In this document: positions 32,401 through 44,314 of the stretch, piece after piece | Position numbering within the stretch: position 1 is the stretch's first letter | Layout: the number at the start of each line of letters is the position of its first letter | From: Theristus sp. LFF4_11 | Taxonomy: Eukaryota > Nematoda > Chromadorea > Monhysterida > Xyalidae | NCBI GenBank assembly: GCA_030248135.1 | Contig: JASANC010001689.1 | Coordinates: 21,286 to 85,285, forward strand | Direction: 5' to 3' | Length of the DNA: 64,000 bases | Made by a program: the position numbers and the translations under genes | Notes under the pieces: generated by a model | Seen by the model: only the letters and a program-made list of their open reading frames with translations | Told to the model about the DNA's origin: nothing | Databases searched by the model: none

Positions 32401-33506
32401 TGGCGAGTTTTTGTTTGTCCTACAGAGTAAATGAAGGAGGACCAAACAGAAGTCCGCTGGGCGTTCTCGCTTGTTTCTACTTTTCATTCAGTCATCTTAT
32501 TTCGCAAAAAGCAGGAAAAACTCCGATAAAACTGTATGAACAACATGTAGTACGGACTTCAGAGGTCGAAAACTGCAGTTTTCTCCTGTATTTTAGGAAT
32601 CAAAAGCAAAACAAAACGTCGTTATCGTTCAAGTTGACGCCGGCGCATTCGTCTCGCTCAGCCGTCCACCCAGCGCCGATGCCACAAGTGATTGGCCGGC
32701 CGGAACGCGATGACGAGCAAATACAGAAATACCATGTACAGTTGATTTGTGCTGACGTGTCAGACCAAATTCACGGCACTATATCAGCTTTGAAAACGCC
32801 TTTGAAATTTCAGCAAACACCAGTCGAGTTTCCGAAAGTGCGCAAGAAGAAGCGCGACAAACAAGCGCAACCGGCTGAAGAGCCGTCGGACAGCACAGGA
32901 AGCAAGCCTGCTGAGACGCTGGACGAGGACCACGAGAACGAGGCCTACATGTACGACAGTGAAGATCTGCCAGGTGAAACCGGCATACTGCATGTACAAA
33001 AAGTTATTCACATATCAGGAAAGGTTTTGCAAAGAGCTGTCAAAGCGCGCAGCTTTTTCAAAGATGAGCAAGCGAAAAATGCTGCGATTCTGCATATGTG
33101 CATCATGATCGAAAAAACAGTGCACATGTTTATGATGAATGCTAGATGGAAATGTGGGTTGTCATGTGGAAATGTGGAAATCACGTACATTTTGTCAATG
33201 ATTCGTAGACGCACAAACGAACTTTCCCGCAACAAAAGCAGAACAATTCCCAACAACTCTTCGTGATTCCCAGTGACATTCTTTGAATATTGTGTGACAC
33301 GATCCTATACAGCAACTCCGAGAACGCCCCCCGCGCAACGTGCGTTGTCGTCCAGTGATGACGAGTACGTGTCCCAAGGTGATGTGCCGATCGAACCCGG
33401 ACGTCGAACGCCGTACGAGGAGTATGAACGTTTGGGCGTGCGGCCACGCGGTGATGCGCCCGCGTATGGCACTCCGGCTAGTAAGACACCGGTGGCCTAC
33501 GTTTGA
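29471..33506 (+). CDS. DSL-domain type I membrane protein (Notch-ligand-like)
   Basis: Probably a DSL-family ligand for a Notch-type receptor. Firm exons: 29471-29539 (signal peptide AAVAILFVSLIFCVF), 29788-30017, 30311-30422, 30943-31366. The last encodes an N-terminal-domain strand, LNLTLTFEYNLYC, running into the DSL-like module CDDYQTQMGYQCDGYC then, after 12 residues, CDQNSGTVEC; Cys spacing is close to DSL. Later exons: one ending 32377 with the membrane helix (CLAITFMVLFVVVLIALCVA), 32597-32735, 32814-32973 and 33313-33506, giving a roughly 160-residue charged cytoplasmic tail ending TPVAYV. Exons between 31367 and the helix are unresolved; fragments near 31467, 31556 and 31813 (one with FKCACTPG, EGF-like) are candidates. 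Introns contain two copies of one MITE family. An alternative is another Cys-rich receptor, but the strand-to-CDD context favours DSL. Confidence 0.7.
30117..30245. repeat. Palindromic GCGCG/CATTCATG repeat
   Basis: Intronic. CATTCATGGAGG...GCTAACGCGCGTCACTTCGC faces GTTAGCGCGCGTCAGCGTGC and then ATGAATGGG. The arms share words with the cluster at 15090-15412 (ATTCATG, GTCACTTCGC). It is likely a related foldback element. Confidence 0.5.
30619..30853. mobile_element. MITE, CCGTRAAGTCTTKGCATATAAGG family, copy 1
   Basis: 235 bp in the intron before the DSL exon. The left end is CCGTGAAGTCTTTGCATATA followed by AGG; the right end is the imperfect complement (CCTTATGTGCAAGAATTTACGG) with TA beyond. 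It contains CCACCCAAAAGTGGGCGGAG, shared in inverted order with copy 2. Confidence 0.65.
32068..32203. mobile_element. MITE, CCGTAAAGTCTTGC family, copy 2
   Basis: A short copy. It begins ACCGTAAAGTCTTGCA and ends TATGCAAGACTTTACGGC. The inner segment CACTCCGCCCACTTTTGGGT matches copy 1 in the opposite order. It lies immediately before the transmembrane exon of the DSL-like gene, and its right end supplies possible AG acceptors for it. Confidence 0.7.
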
Positions 33507-34881
33507 GAATGGTGAAAGTGCAGCAGTTTATTTTGCAGGTCTTTTGATCAACATTATACAGACAATAAAATCTGTGTTTTTATTATAAAGTCAAAAATAT
33601 AAGTATTTCTAAAATTTGGTTGTTTTTCACTGAAATTTTTTATTTTGTTTAAACTGCCGGCCTTTATAGGCTGTATCGACATAATGCAATGAAGCAAAAC
33701 AAATTTTTATTATTCAAAACAATTGTTTTACTGCACCAGTTAACATTTTTAAAACATTAATGTAAGTATCTTGATGTTTTTTAAACTGGTGATCATTTTT
33801 GGTGCTTTTGAATTTTCGTTTTCTTCAATGTGTTACCTTGTAACCTTACTCAACTTACTTACTTACTTACTTACTGGTGCTTTACTTGCCACGTTTTAGT
33901 CATTTTATTGTTGCTTGCTATTTTGAGGTCTTTCTTTTAATTTTTTTCAAAATTTTCAATTTACATGAAAACATTTATCGCTCAATAGAAATATTCTCTT
34001 GCTGCAAAAAAAACAAGTGTGACCTTGGTTTGTCTGAATATTGTTTACGTAACGTGTTGTTTTTTTTATGAAACTCTGCGAATCCACTCTACCGGTAATA
34101 TGAACTGAATGTCATAAAAAAACCCGCCAATTTTTGCAAATTATTGCAATAGCATGTGGTATGTATATGTGAAATTGCTCTTTATCCATCCAGTGTGTAA
34201 TGCACAGCAGCAGGGAAACCACCTTCTGCCGCCGGATCTGAACAACCGATTTTGAGTTGCGAAAACCAGTTTCACCATGTTGCCCGCGTGATACGTGGAA
34301 AACATGGGCATTGGTTTCACGTTCAATTTTTTAATGAAACTCTACCTGTTTTGAAACTGCACAACACGATATATGCTGTAAAAAATATTGTATAAAAAAC
34401 ATTTTATCCTCTTCCAACCGCTCCTAATAGTAAAATTCTTGTTTAAACTCCCATTTAATCCCAAGCTGTTTCAAAATACAAATGCTTCACTTTTGTTGTG
34501 TCGCCTATAGAGTCTAATTGGCCAATCAGCGCGTCATATTAACAAGCAGCCAATCATAGAGTCACAAATGTATTTGACTGTAAAAATCTGTATAAGTATA
34601 GAATTTTTCCGAAAGTCCGGTTTTGCATGTAGATTCAAAAATGAGTCACTATAAACTGATCTCGCTATTGCGACAACATGAAGATTATAGCCGCTGAAAA
34701 GTCTTTCTTTACCTCACCACATGTAAAATTGATTCCAGAACAACATAAATAAATAAACAATGAAAACAAACAAATAAACAACTCCAAAAACATACATAGC
34801 TGGCGGAAAAACGAAGTTCCTTGTCTCAGTCGCCAAAAAAATATGGGATAGTTGCTGGAAATTGGAAATCAGCCGAAAACT
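33507..34881. other. Intergenic, DSL-like gene to lipocalin-like gene
   Basis: AT-rich. It includes an AATAAA at 33564-33569 for the upstream gene and a (CTTA)n run at 33849-33875. A GGCCAATCAGCGCG word at about 34520 resembles arms of the CAGTCGAACT MITE. No gene is seen. Confidence 0.5.
33564..33569 (+). terminator. Polyadenylation signal AATAAA
   Basis: A hexamer 58 bp after the stop codon of the DSL-like gene, followed by a T-rich stretch. Confidence 0.7.
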
Positions 34882-37528
34882 ATGTCAAACCGCATCGATT
34901 CAGCCAATCAGCTAACAGCCTATTTGCTTCTGACAATCCTGATTTTAAACTCGCGCGCATTTTCACTGCGCGACCACGCACAACAGCGGCCGAGTCAGGG
35001 TCTAGTAGGGACCATCTTCAACACGGTGCAACTGACGGCCAAGAACGTCATTGACAATCTCGTCCCGAACGTTGCCGTACCGGAATATCCGCCCGACGTG
35101 CCGCCGATCGTGCCCGTGAACTCACCCGATTATTTTCTACGACAAATCGGTCAGTCGATATCGAGCCCGAAATCGACCGGGCTGGACAAAAACGGCCGAA
35201 ACACCGGAGGATCAGAGAGGTTCTCCGTTCGTTTGCCGCCGCCGTTCCATCGGATCTTCGACTCGTGCCCGCCTTGTCAGCAGCTCGACCCAAGTGAACT
35301 CGCAGGCAGCTGGCATCTGGTGTGAGTTGGGTCCAGCTTGAAGTCTTGTTCAAATGCACAAATGTTTTTCAGCATCACAGTTTGAAGTGAAGTAATGATA
35401 GCAAATTGAAAACTGAAAATTCTGTCGCTTTGTATTATCCTGCACTGTTATAGACCTCTGAATCATGTCACATAAGTAACGCAATCAGTTCGAACGTCAT
35501 TCATTGTTTCAGTTATGCGAGCGACAACTTCGTGAAATCGCGCATTCCTGCGTTGAGCGACATCTTTCGCACGCTATACAGCGGTGCCTCAGCGACAAAC
35601 GTGACCACCGGAAGGCACAGCGGTCACAGTTTTGCAACACCGGTTCGCTATCCGGTCTGCACCATGGTGCAAAGTGAGTGTAGTTTGATCATTTAGAAGA
35701 TGTCAGAAGCAGAGAGGTGGCGTCATTTCAGGCGAGAAGTCCTGGTAAGATCAGAAAGCCGTGCACTCTCTTCAGTCTTTTACTTTTGCTCCAACCGATG
35801 CTGTACAGTCCCCGAACAAGCACAACAAACGCTGCATAGAAAGAAAAGAAAGAATGCCAGGTCTTCAGACCACGACTTTAGTAATCGTGGTTATTATCGT
35901 TTGCTTTTGGCACGGGATTACCGTATTACCCCCATTATACCCCCCACCACTAATCCCCCCCAACCAATAAACCCCCACCCCCACGACAAGTTTCCGAATA
36001 ACCCCCCCCCCCACAAATAATCCCCCATGGGGGATTGTTGGAAACCTGTTTGAAACACATACCCAGCGAATTCAGTGGCTGGTTGCAGTGAAAATGATGA
36101 AATTGTGCTACCAAAGGCCCCAAATAGATGAGTTAATGGTAATTTCATTACAAAAGTCTCATTTTTAAAGAAATTTCTATGTAGAGTAGAAGTTTCTGCG
36201 ACTTTCTTGCCTGCCATGCAAGGTATTTTTGCCATTTTTTAATAAACCCCCACCCTAGAATTTGTTTGTAAATAAAGCCCCCCCCCCCACCAATAAACCC
36301 CCACCCCTAAAAGTCGCTGACGTATTAATCCACCATGGGCGTTTATTGGGGGGTAATACGGTATTATTCTTATATTTTTGAACAGAGATGCATTTTTGTT
36401 GTCATTTATGATCATTATTTATCGTGGCATCAGCATTTCCACAGTAAAACGTGCACCGTTTTTTTCAGTCGGCCCACAACAACTGCAGTTCACCAACGGT
36501 GTCCGCAGGCAGTTGCACGTGAGCATCGTCTCCTACCGAGAGGGTCACGTTTCAGCCCCGCTGCGTTCCGTCTCGACCACGCTGGAGCGGCTTGTCTCCG
36601 ACCGTGGCCTCTATCGAATGTCGATACAGAGAACGGCGTTCAACATTGACCGTGAGGCGTTTTTTGGGGACTTGGATGAGAAATGAGTTTACACTTTACA
36701 GAGAGAACAATCGCTGTTTTGGCGAAGTGCAGAGTTCAATAAAATTTAACGAAACTGTCAATCATTTCTCGATCAGTCTGCGCCATCAGCAGCAACATCG
36801 TCATACAGCCGTGGGGCGTCACGCGGCGAGAGGCGGGGTCGCCGAAGATCATTGTTTTCGCAGGTTTGAGGAAAAAAGTGATCAAAAAAATGGTTCATTC
36901 GTTTCAGTTTATTCCAAACGGAAATTTTCGGCTCACCATTACAAGCTTTTCTTTCGATTTCCCCGTGATTTTTGTTTTGTCAGACGTCAACGGAATGTTT
37001 CCGACGTGTCAGAATCTGCTCGTGCTCGCATCGGATCGGCGGACGTTCTTTGAGCGACACGACACGGCCGTCACGCAGTGCGTGCTGTTTTTTTTTAATA
37101 TTCAAAATGTACAGTTGAACTCTGAATTACAGGCAATCAGCTGATTGGTTGGTGATCACATGCATGCATGCTTTCTACGCAGGACAGACTCCGCCTCCAC
37201 GGCAATGGCTGCACAGAAAGCATGCTTCACGTGATCGCCAACCAATCAGCCGATTGCCTATAATTGCCTACAGTTCGACTGTAAATTGTTTCGAGGCGCT
37301 TTGGGCGTGTGCGATTTTTTCTTCTGCTTTTTGTATATAAAGAGAAGTAGGCAGGCAGGCATCACAAAAATTTTTTTGAAGCCTCGAATAGAAAATATAC
37401 AGTTTCAAGTAAAGAAAAAATCAGTAACTCAAAAAAGAAGCTACAAGCCTACTTTTAGGTACGTGAAAGACATCGATGGTGACCGAAGTGTCAATCCACT
37501 GCAGTATATCGGTTGCCCGTTGGCCTAA
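34882..37528 (+). CDS. Secreted lipocalin-like protein
   Basis: Exons: 34882-35321, 35513-35673, 36469-36651, 36777-36863, 36984-37077 and 37459-37528; all phases agree, giving 344 residues. A signal peptide (AYLLLTILILNSRAFS) is followed by a Pro-rich spacer of about 110 residues. Then comes CPPCQQLDPSELAGSWHLVY, whose GxW is the first lipocalin motif. Later strands include LYRMSIQRTAFNI, SSNIVIQPWG, KIIVFADVNGMFPTC and NLLVLASDRRTFF, the last like the YxxVLASD strand late in the barrel. The end is QYIGCPLA. Lipocalins bind small hydrophobic ligands; nematode LPR proteins are extracellular and act at apical matrix. Family assignment rests on motif order only; a fibrillin-type beta-barrel is an alternative. 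Introns hold two MITEs. AATAAA follows at 37546. Confidence 0.65.
35921..36361 (+). mobile_element. MITE, CCGTATTACCCC family, copy 1
   Basis: 441 bp inside the intron 35674-36468, with TA on both sides. Ends are CCGTATTACCCCC and GGGGGGTAATACGG. The outer parts are rich in AATAAACCCCCACCCC units. The central part (about 36040-36240) matches copy 2 at 54016-54476, which lies in the opposite orientation. Confidence 0.85.
37112..37281. mobile_element. Palindromic MITE, CAGTCGAACT family, copy 2
   Basis: 170 bp in the last intron of the lipocalin-like gene. It begins CAGTTGAACTCTGAATTACA and ends AGTTCGACTG, with TA on both sides (37110-37111 and 37282-37283). It shares TCAGCTGATTGGTTG and the GAAAGCATGC/GCATGCTTTC arms with 22672-22842. 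Confidence 0.8.
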
Positions 37529-37545
37529 AATTCGAGTGGAGGCAG

Positions 37546-37551
37546 AATAAA
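37546..37551 (+). terminator. Polyadenylation signal AATAAA
   Basis: A hexamer 18 bp after the stop of the lipocalin-like gene. Confidence 0.6.
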
Positions 37552-38765
37552 TTTGATTCAACGATCACACGATTTGATTTAGTTGCTTGTTGACTGTTGA
37601 CACCTAACTTAACTAATCGGGTCATTCAATTCGATTTGAATATCAAGCAGTTGCGTTTAGAAAAAAGCAGATAAAAAATCTCCCACCAGACTACATCAAA
37701 CATTTTTTATAAACTTATGGATTTTTATTTGCACAGCTAACAGCACGTGGGCGGCAAAAAAAATATCCAAAGCGTTATCACAAAAGACGGTTGCTGACGC
37801 AATAATAGTGCTTTTGTCATTCGACAAAACTTTACACCACATGACGAAATGAATCTGCCCCATTGCTTCATGTATTTGTCGCATGGAAACTGTCCAATTT
37901 TCCCACGCCTGGATTAGCGCGCGATAAAATCCAGCGAGCATGACAGCGTCCACTTCGATGGCATTTAATGCAGCAGAAACAAAAAGCGTGAGAAAGTACG
38001 AAATTGTAATTTGAGTGAGAGGGGTCAATTTGCAAACTTTTGTCACACGAACGAATTTCATAAAGCGCAATTGTTTTATAATGTCCTTTGGTTTTTATTG
38101 ACTTTTCATGCTCACTTTTTCATGGAACATAGTTTTTATGATTGGACACCCACGTTGGCTTTCTCGTGCTTACCTACAGAACCTCTACCTGTGGCATATC
38201 ATGTCATTAAAATCAATATTTTTTGCAGCACTTCAATTCGCTTGGTCTGCTATAATTTCTTTTCACTCAACAAAGACTGAAAATTTCGTTCAATTTTCAA
38301 CTATAAAATTTGCTTTTCAACACTTTCATTTCATTTTGCTTTTCTACCAAATGTTTGTTGTGGGAAAAACCATTTGGCTTCTGACCAAGATGAGTCAGAA
38401 AAAAATTCCCTTCCACAAGCACGCCAGTGTCGGACAGAAACTGGATGGTTACACAAGAGCAAAGCACACACACGTTCGCTCTTCTCGCGCGCCAGCTAGC
38501 TAGCTAACAGCACCCGTTAACAGCCGCAGGCCAGCAGCGTTTTCTTTCTGAGCTTTATAGTGCGCTTACGCAGCAGCAGTTAGCTTTACTGTGCAGCGCT
38601 TCAGTCTGCGACTCTTCAAGTGAAACGAAAAACTAGACCAAAAGGTTAGATTTTTCACATTTTAGTCGTCTGAAACATCACAAAAGTTGCTCTTTTTCAG
38701 ACCACTGAATTCCAGACAGTATTTCAAGTTGCTCAATAGCACCAGTTTGGAATCAAAGAAACCCG
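37552..38765. other. Intergenic, lipocalin-like gene to glutaminase
   Basis: AT-rich. A minus-strand open frame (38070-37696, 124 codons) has no splice support and overlaps an AATAAA, so it is not called. The last 200 bp before the glutaminase start is GC-richer with AGCTAGCTAGCTAACAG and is the likely promoter/5' UTR. Confidence 0.4.
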
Positions 38766-41700
38766 ATGCCAAAGCAACAGTCCAAGGACGATTCCAGCGT
38801 GGTGCGCCCGCAGCCCGGCGCCAGTTTCCCTCGGCCACCCTCGATTCCGGGACGCATTCGCATGCACAGCAGTGGACAGCAGCACAGACTGAGGTGAGAG
38901 AGTTTCTTTTCGTTTTTAGTTGCCAATTTTTTTTCTACACTTGACAAGATAAGTAGTTTGGTGATTGAACACTATTTTATCCACTGAAAAACTCAGATCG
39001 GAAAGCGCTTTTTTTCATCTTGTGCACAGTAATGTCTCCGAACAAGGGTTGGTGTTTTATTTTAATTAGTTCGTCTGCTCAGCTTCAACAAATTGCATTA
39101 TCTGCATTTCTGAATTTCCAATACATCAGATGCTCTGTTTTTCAAGAACCCCTGCCCCTGCACAATTTCAGTGCGGGCACTTTTTGCTGTCATCGCAGTC
39201 CGTTTAGTTTCAAAGCTGCGGTGTTTCGACAGAAACTTATCAAAAGCACGCGATATGTGACAGTTTTTCATCAAGTAACGAAGTCATCCATGTTCAAAAA
39301 AGTATGGTAAGCCCATTTTAGAATGGTGGTGCTCATCAGTTTTCTGCTGGTCTGCGCAATACGCATTGCCACTCAAGAGTCACATGCACAAGAAGAAGAA
39401 CAAAAACATGAGATTAATTTCCACTCAAGAAAAAAGGCTCAAGCCAAAGCTCATGTCGTGCTCCATATCCATTATATCCTATAAGAGCGGCACCTCAATG
39501 TTGTACGTTTTGCAACGCTCCCATAGTTAGCATAGCGGTCGGAGTCTTGCTGAAGCTTATTGATTCTTTGTATGCATTTTGTCATTTGAGGCACACTAAG
39601 CCCGGCGTATGGCAATGCCTGCACAATATCGGCCGCTGAGTTGTTGTGTCTAACTGCCAATAGTTTCCCATCGCACTTTTAGGCAGCCATGCGGTTGACA
39701 CATGGTGGGTCTTTAGATTCTGGCCGGTTAAATGGCTAGTTTATTATTGTCCCGCTGTGCCGGTCAATAAAAGTTATTTCCGTTATTATTTCCGTTTATT
39801 TATGCATTTGAAGAAAAGATTCCGTCAGAACACTCCAGTTCAGCTGCATTTTGTCTGTTTTTTTCAGTACACCAACTCTTGAAAAAAAGATCTTGCACCA
39901 AAAGCTTGAACTGAACTTGCAATTTAACGATTATTACTGAAGTAGTTCAACTTTATAAATCAGCTACATTCGTGAGGCAGGATTTTTAACGTTAATGGAA
40001 CACATCTTTTTTGGCCAAAGACTACTCTCACGATGTGATCACAGAATTGCTCCGCATCTCGCATGTATAGCTCCAGCACGGATACAGTTTTTGTTGGTAC
40101 AAGGTTAGTGAAGCAGTGATTTTTTGTTCAATTTAAGTATCTGAAGCACTGAGGATATTGACGGTAAGCATTCACTTACAAAGCACACTCTTTTTCTGTT
40201 ATGTTTCCCTGTGTTCCTCCGTTATGATGATCAAATCAAAAGACTGCGCATAAAATAAGCAGCCCGACGCTGATGAAACCCTTCATGATTCTAAACGAAG
40301 TTGGTCGTTTTATTCACTCAGAGTTTCGAATTTATCCACTCTCAATGCGATAGAACAGCGCAGTGTCAGTAGCATGCTGTAAAAGTTGAGCTATTCGACA
40401 TCTCATTTTTTCGAAAAAAGCATATAGCTATAAACAAGCATAACTTTGAAAATTTCTTATTTTCTCGCTGACACAGTTTTACCCGAATTTAAAAAAAGCG
40501 ATGGGCAAAATGCCATTCAGGCAAAAAAGACCGACAATAACAAGCGGGCTTGCTGCGAAGTAACAATAAAAGATAAATAGACCGTCTGCAAATGATAGAG
40601 CAAAGCCAGAAGCATAAATAAGCTGGACTCGGCACCAGCGCCATCATGTGGCAAGCAGCTCACATTGCTGATGCCGAAAATGTTGTTTTATTTTATCTGG
40701 CATCTATGCTTTTCAATGTTTTCATATAAAAACAAATACAGGCATCCTAGTTGCTTCAGCATTCTGTCTGCAGTTACTCTGACTTGGATTCTCTGTTCCC
40801 CTTCCGCCTAAGTTCATGTCGGAATGTGAAATGGCTTTCTTGTTGTATTTGCTCGCTTTTGTTTCACGACAAGCTGTTGGAGCAAAAGACTAAATTCTCT
40901 TTTTCAGCTCGTTGTCAGTTTTCATAATTTTGCATTTTTTAATTCAAATTTCTTCTCAGAGGCACGGCAGGTGACATGTCGGACGACCACCGCCAGCCAG
41001 GCCGCCATTTCTCGTCAACTTGCGTCTCGCCAACACCATCGGTGCAAAATGTCGAAGAGACAATCTTTGAGTTGTTCAAGGATGGCGAAATGTTTGACGT
41101 GGTCAGGTTTCTTAAGGTGAGGAAAACTTTTGGTTTAAAAGAGCCGAAGCGTTGTTCCTTCGGATTTCGAATTTGCAATGCTTTTGAATGTTTATTTTGA
41201 CCTTCAGGCACTACACGAAACGGGACTTCGTTGCGAGACTGACCCAAGGTTCGCGGAAATGATGGCGCATCTGAGATGCACGGCGCCCACTGGCGATGCT
41301 TGCACGGATTCTACAGAATTGAAAAACTATCTTGAAAGGGACAAATTTAAAATGTCAGTGCCGGTTTTTTTGTCAAAACGTTATAATGGTATCGTTATTT
41401 TGTTTATCAATCAACCATTTCTCCGCAGGTCAATACAGCCATCGATACAAGTGGTGACGAAAGCCCTGCAAAACCAATTCGTGATTCCCGAGTGGATGAC
41501 TTTCCATGAGCAAATCAAAGAAATCTATACGCAGTGTGCGAACATGAAAACTTGCGGCCAGGTAATGGTGCGCCGAGAAACTCTTGCTTAACTTTAGATG
41601 CTACTATCACGTTTCATAGATTTACATACACTGCATACTAACTGTTTTCGTCTCACAACCTCAGTTAAAAGCTGTCTGGATAAAACATGTCGAACGTTGT

Positions 41701-44314
41701 TTTTCACTAACATAATGCCACCATACTTTTGTAGAACATTCCTCTGCTTTTATATTGAGTGCTCACGTGTAACACAGCCGCAGCGGTGCGCCAAGTTTGT
41801 CAAGTGTTTTTTTCTGAATTTTAAATTAATTTGCGTTCTCTTTGTTTTGTGCCAATTTCTGGCCCATGTCGGACAGGTGGCTTCGTACATACCACAGTTG
41901 AGCCGAGTTAATCCGAATCTTTTTGGACTGTCAATCTGCACCGTCGACGGACAACGGTAAGAACAAATATATTATTTTTTAGTTTTCTCATACATATTGC
42001 GCAACAGTACTTCTGTTTCGCGCAACATCCTTCACTGTTATTTTTACTTTTACAGTTATCTGTGAAGCATAAGTTAATCCAACACAGAAGAGAAGGCTTC
42101 AGATGTTCTTTGAATGAATGTCAGGCTATCGCTTGGCGATTGCAAGGTGCCGTTCTGTCTGCAGTCTGTCAGCAAGGCGTTCATGTATGCGATTGCGTTG
42201 AACAACAACGGCGCCGACCTAGTGCACAGTCATGTCGGCACCGAACCGTCCGGTCGGAGTGTGAACGAAATCTGTCTGGATGATAATAGTTCGTCAAGTT
42301 TTTATTACAATCAATAAGTTTGATCTGAAATCGTAAATTGATTACTTCGCGTGATTTGAAAAACCAAAACAAGGTTCATTGACTTCTCGTCACTTTCACA
42401 CACTTTCAGACCGTCCGCACAATCCGATGGTGAATGCGGGGGCGTTGGTGATTGCGTCCATCCTGAGGAGAGGCCTCGCACTATCCGAGCGCTTCGACTT
42501 TGTGCGTGTGGTAAAACTGCTCACCTGTGTAGCGTATTGTTTTGCTTTGCAGCGATTGTGCACTATATTTTTAAAAGATATCTTGTATTATTTACAAGCT
42601 GGTGCTGCTCTATTTACACTTATGAATTTATCGTTCCCTATCCACAAATTTTCAGATGATGTCCCAGTTTCAAAAACTGGCTGGAGGCGAACATGTCGGT
42701 TTTAATAACTCCATGTAAGTGAACATCTTGACATTTCAGAATCGGTTTTGATTCTCTATCCCATTCGTCAATAAAGAAAGTACTTTCATCTTTCAGATTC
42801 CTTTCTGAACGAAAGACTGCGGATCGGAATTTTGCGATCGCATATTACATGCGAGAATATAAGGTAAGAATCTACTGAACTGCTGCCATTGTTGCAACAC
42901 TGAAATGAGAGTGTATTTGACACACAGGTGTTCCCTGATAAAACTGACCTGCAAGAGACGATGGACTTCTACTATCAAATGTGCTCGATCGAAACAAATG
43001 CGGACGGACTGGCCGTAATGGGCGCCACATTGGCGAACGGCGGTGTGAATCCGATCACTGGGGAACGCTTGCTAAGCAACCAATCCTGCCGAGACACATT
43101 GTCGTTGATGTATTCTTGCGGCATGTACGATTACTCGGGAATGTTCGCATTTAAGGTACATCGTAGTAATTAATTTCTGGTTTTGAAGGGTATCACCAAA
43201 TGATTTGGCTTTCCTAAAAACACAATTTGACTGCAGTCTTTTTTGCTTTTTGAGTTCTTTCAGCTGTTTTGAGTAATGTGCTGGGCTGAAACGCTTGAGA
43301 TGCTTTCGTAACGCTTTTCGTAACGCCACACAGGTCGGCTTACCAGCCAAGTCGGGCGTCTCTGGTGCGATGGTGCTCGTGGTGCCGAACGTCGCTGCGT
43401 TCGCCATTTTTTCGCCACCACTGGATAAACTCGGCAACACGGTCAAAGGAGTGCATTTTTCTGAGGTACTGATACTCCAAAAACATCAAAGCATTCCTAT
43501 CAAACTATTTTCCAAAATGAACCAACTTTTATTTCGTTTCAGATGCTAGTCGACAAGTTCAACTTTCACAATTACGACAGCATTCTGCACGCCGAGTCGC
43601 GCAAGGTCGACCCAAGACGGTCGTACGTGGAGGCGCAGGGTGACCACCTGATGCATGTCCTTTTCGCGGCGAAGGCCGGTGATTTGAACGCTATAAAAAG
43701 GTTTGGGTTTTGAAATTTTTCGCTGGCCTCAAACCATTACAACTAGTGCAAGCACAGTTTCACGCACAGGACAGGAGCAAAACGTAGTTCAACAAAGTTC
43801 GATTCCAGTTATTCAGACAAATCCACACGACTAAAAACCTTTTACAGGTACATCCTCGAGGGTACAGATCTCAACCAACCCGACTACGACGGTCGTACGG
43901 CACTGCATTTAGCCTGCTCCGAGGGTCACGCACACGTGGCGAGATTTCTCGTCGACAAGTGGAACGTGTCGCCGTTTGTGGCGGACAGGTGTGAATAGAG
44001 CCAATCACGCCATTACTCGTTCGAAATTTTCCTAGCTTGACACACGGATTGATTTCGTTCAGCAACCGAACAGCCTGATACTCGATGATTGAAATCAAAT
44101 CAAAAAACCTCTCACTAAGACATGCAGCTCAGCCGTAATTCAAAACAGAGATGGTTCAAAAAAAATTGAAAAAATACGTGAACATTTTGCGTCGCACAGA
44201 TGGGGTCACACGCCGCTCGACGACGCTCGTCAGTTCAATCATCCCGATTGCATTCGAATCTTGGAACGAGCGATCGATCGTAAACAGAAAGAGAAAGAGT
44301 TTTCCAGTGATTAA
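38766..44314 (+). CDS. Glutaminase, kidney type, with C-terminal ankyrin repeats
   Basis: Mitochondrial-type glutaminase converting glutamine to glutamate and ammonia. Exons: 38766-38893, 40960-41116, 41208-41353, 41429-41561, 41877-41956, 42125-42288, 42410-42501, 42656-42714, 42797-42863, 42928-43155, 43334-43465, 43543-43700, 43848-43988, 44200-44314; phases give 599 residues. The N-terminal helical EF-hand-like domain ([20 protein letters not shown]) precedes the beta-lactamase-like core. Active-site features: SYIPQL (Tyr), the Ser-x-x-Lys pair in [32 protein letters not shown], and YDYSGMFAF with [11 protein letters not shown]. The C-terminus has ankyrin repeats ([26 protein letters not shown]). 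HSTGD of vertebrates is LSLGD here. The N-terminus is not a clear targeting peptide. Intron 1 is 2.1 kb, long for this window, and contains a transposase-like remnant. Confidence 0.95.
39472..39660 (-). pseudogene. Transposase-like helix-turn-helix remnant
   Basis: A 62-codon frame in glutaminase intron 1, antisense. It includes [20 protein letters not shown] then RINKLQQ and [12 protein letters not shown]. This resembles the N-terminal DNA-binding part of Tc1/mariner transposases, where a ...I...L......V...I.R....GS..R pattern is typical. There is no catalytic DDE segment nearby. Assignment is from pattern only. Confidence 0.4.

Noticed and set aside
37696..38070. 124-codon minus-strand frame with a hydrophobic stretch
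   Set aside because: No family, no splice neighbours, weak codon pattern and an AATAAA inside its 3' end. Kept only as a weak possibility.
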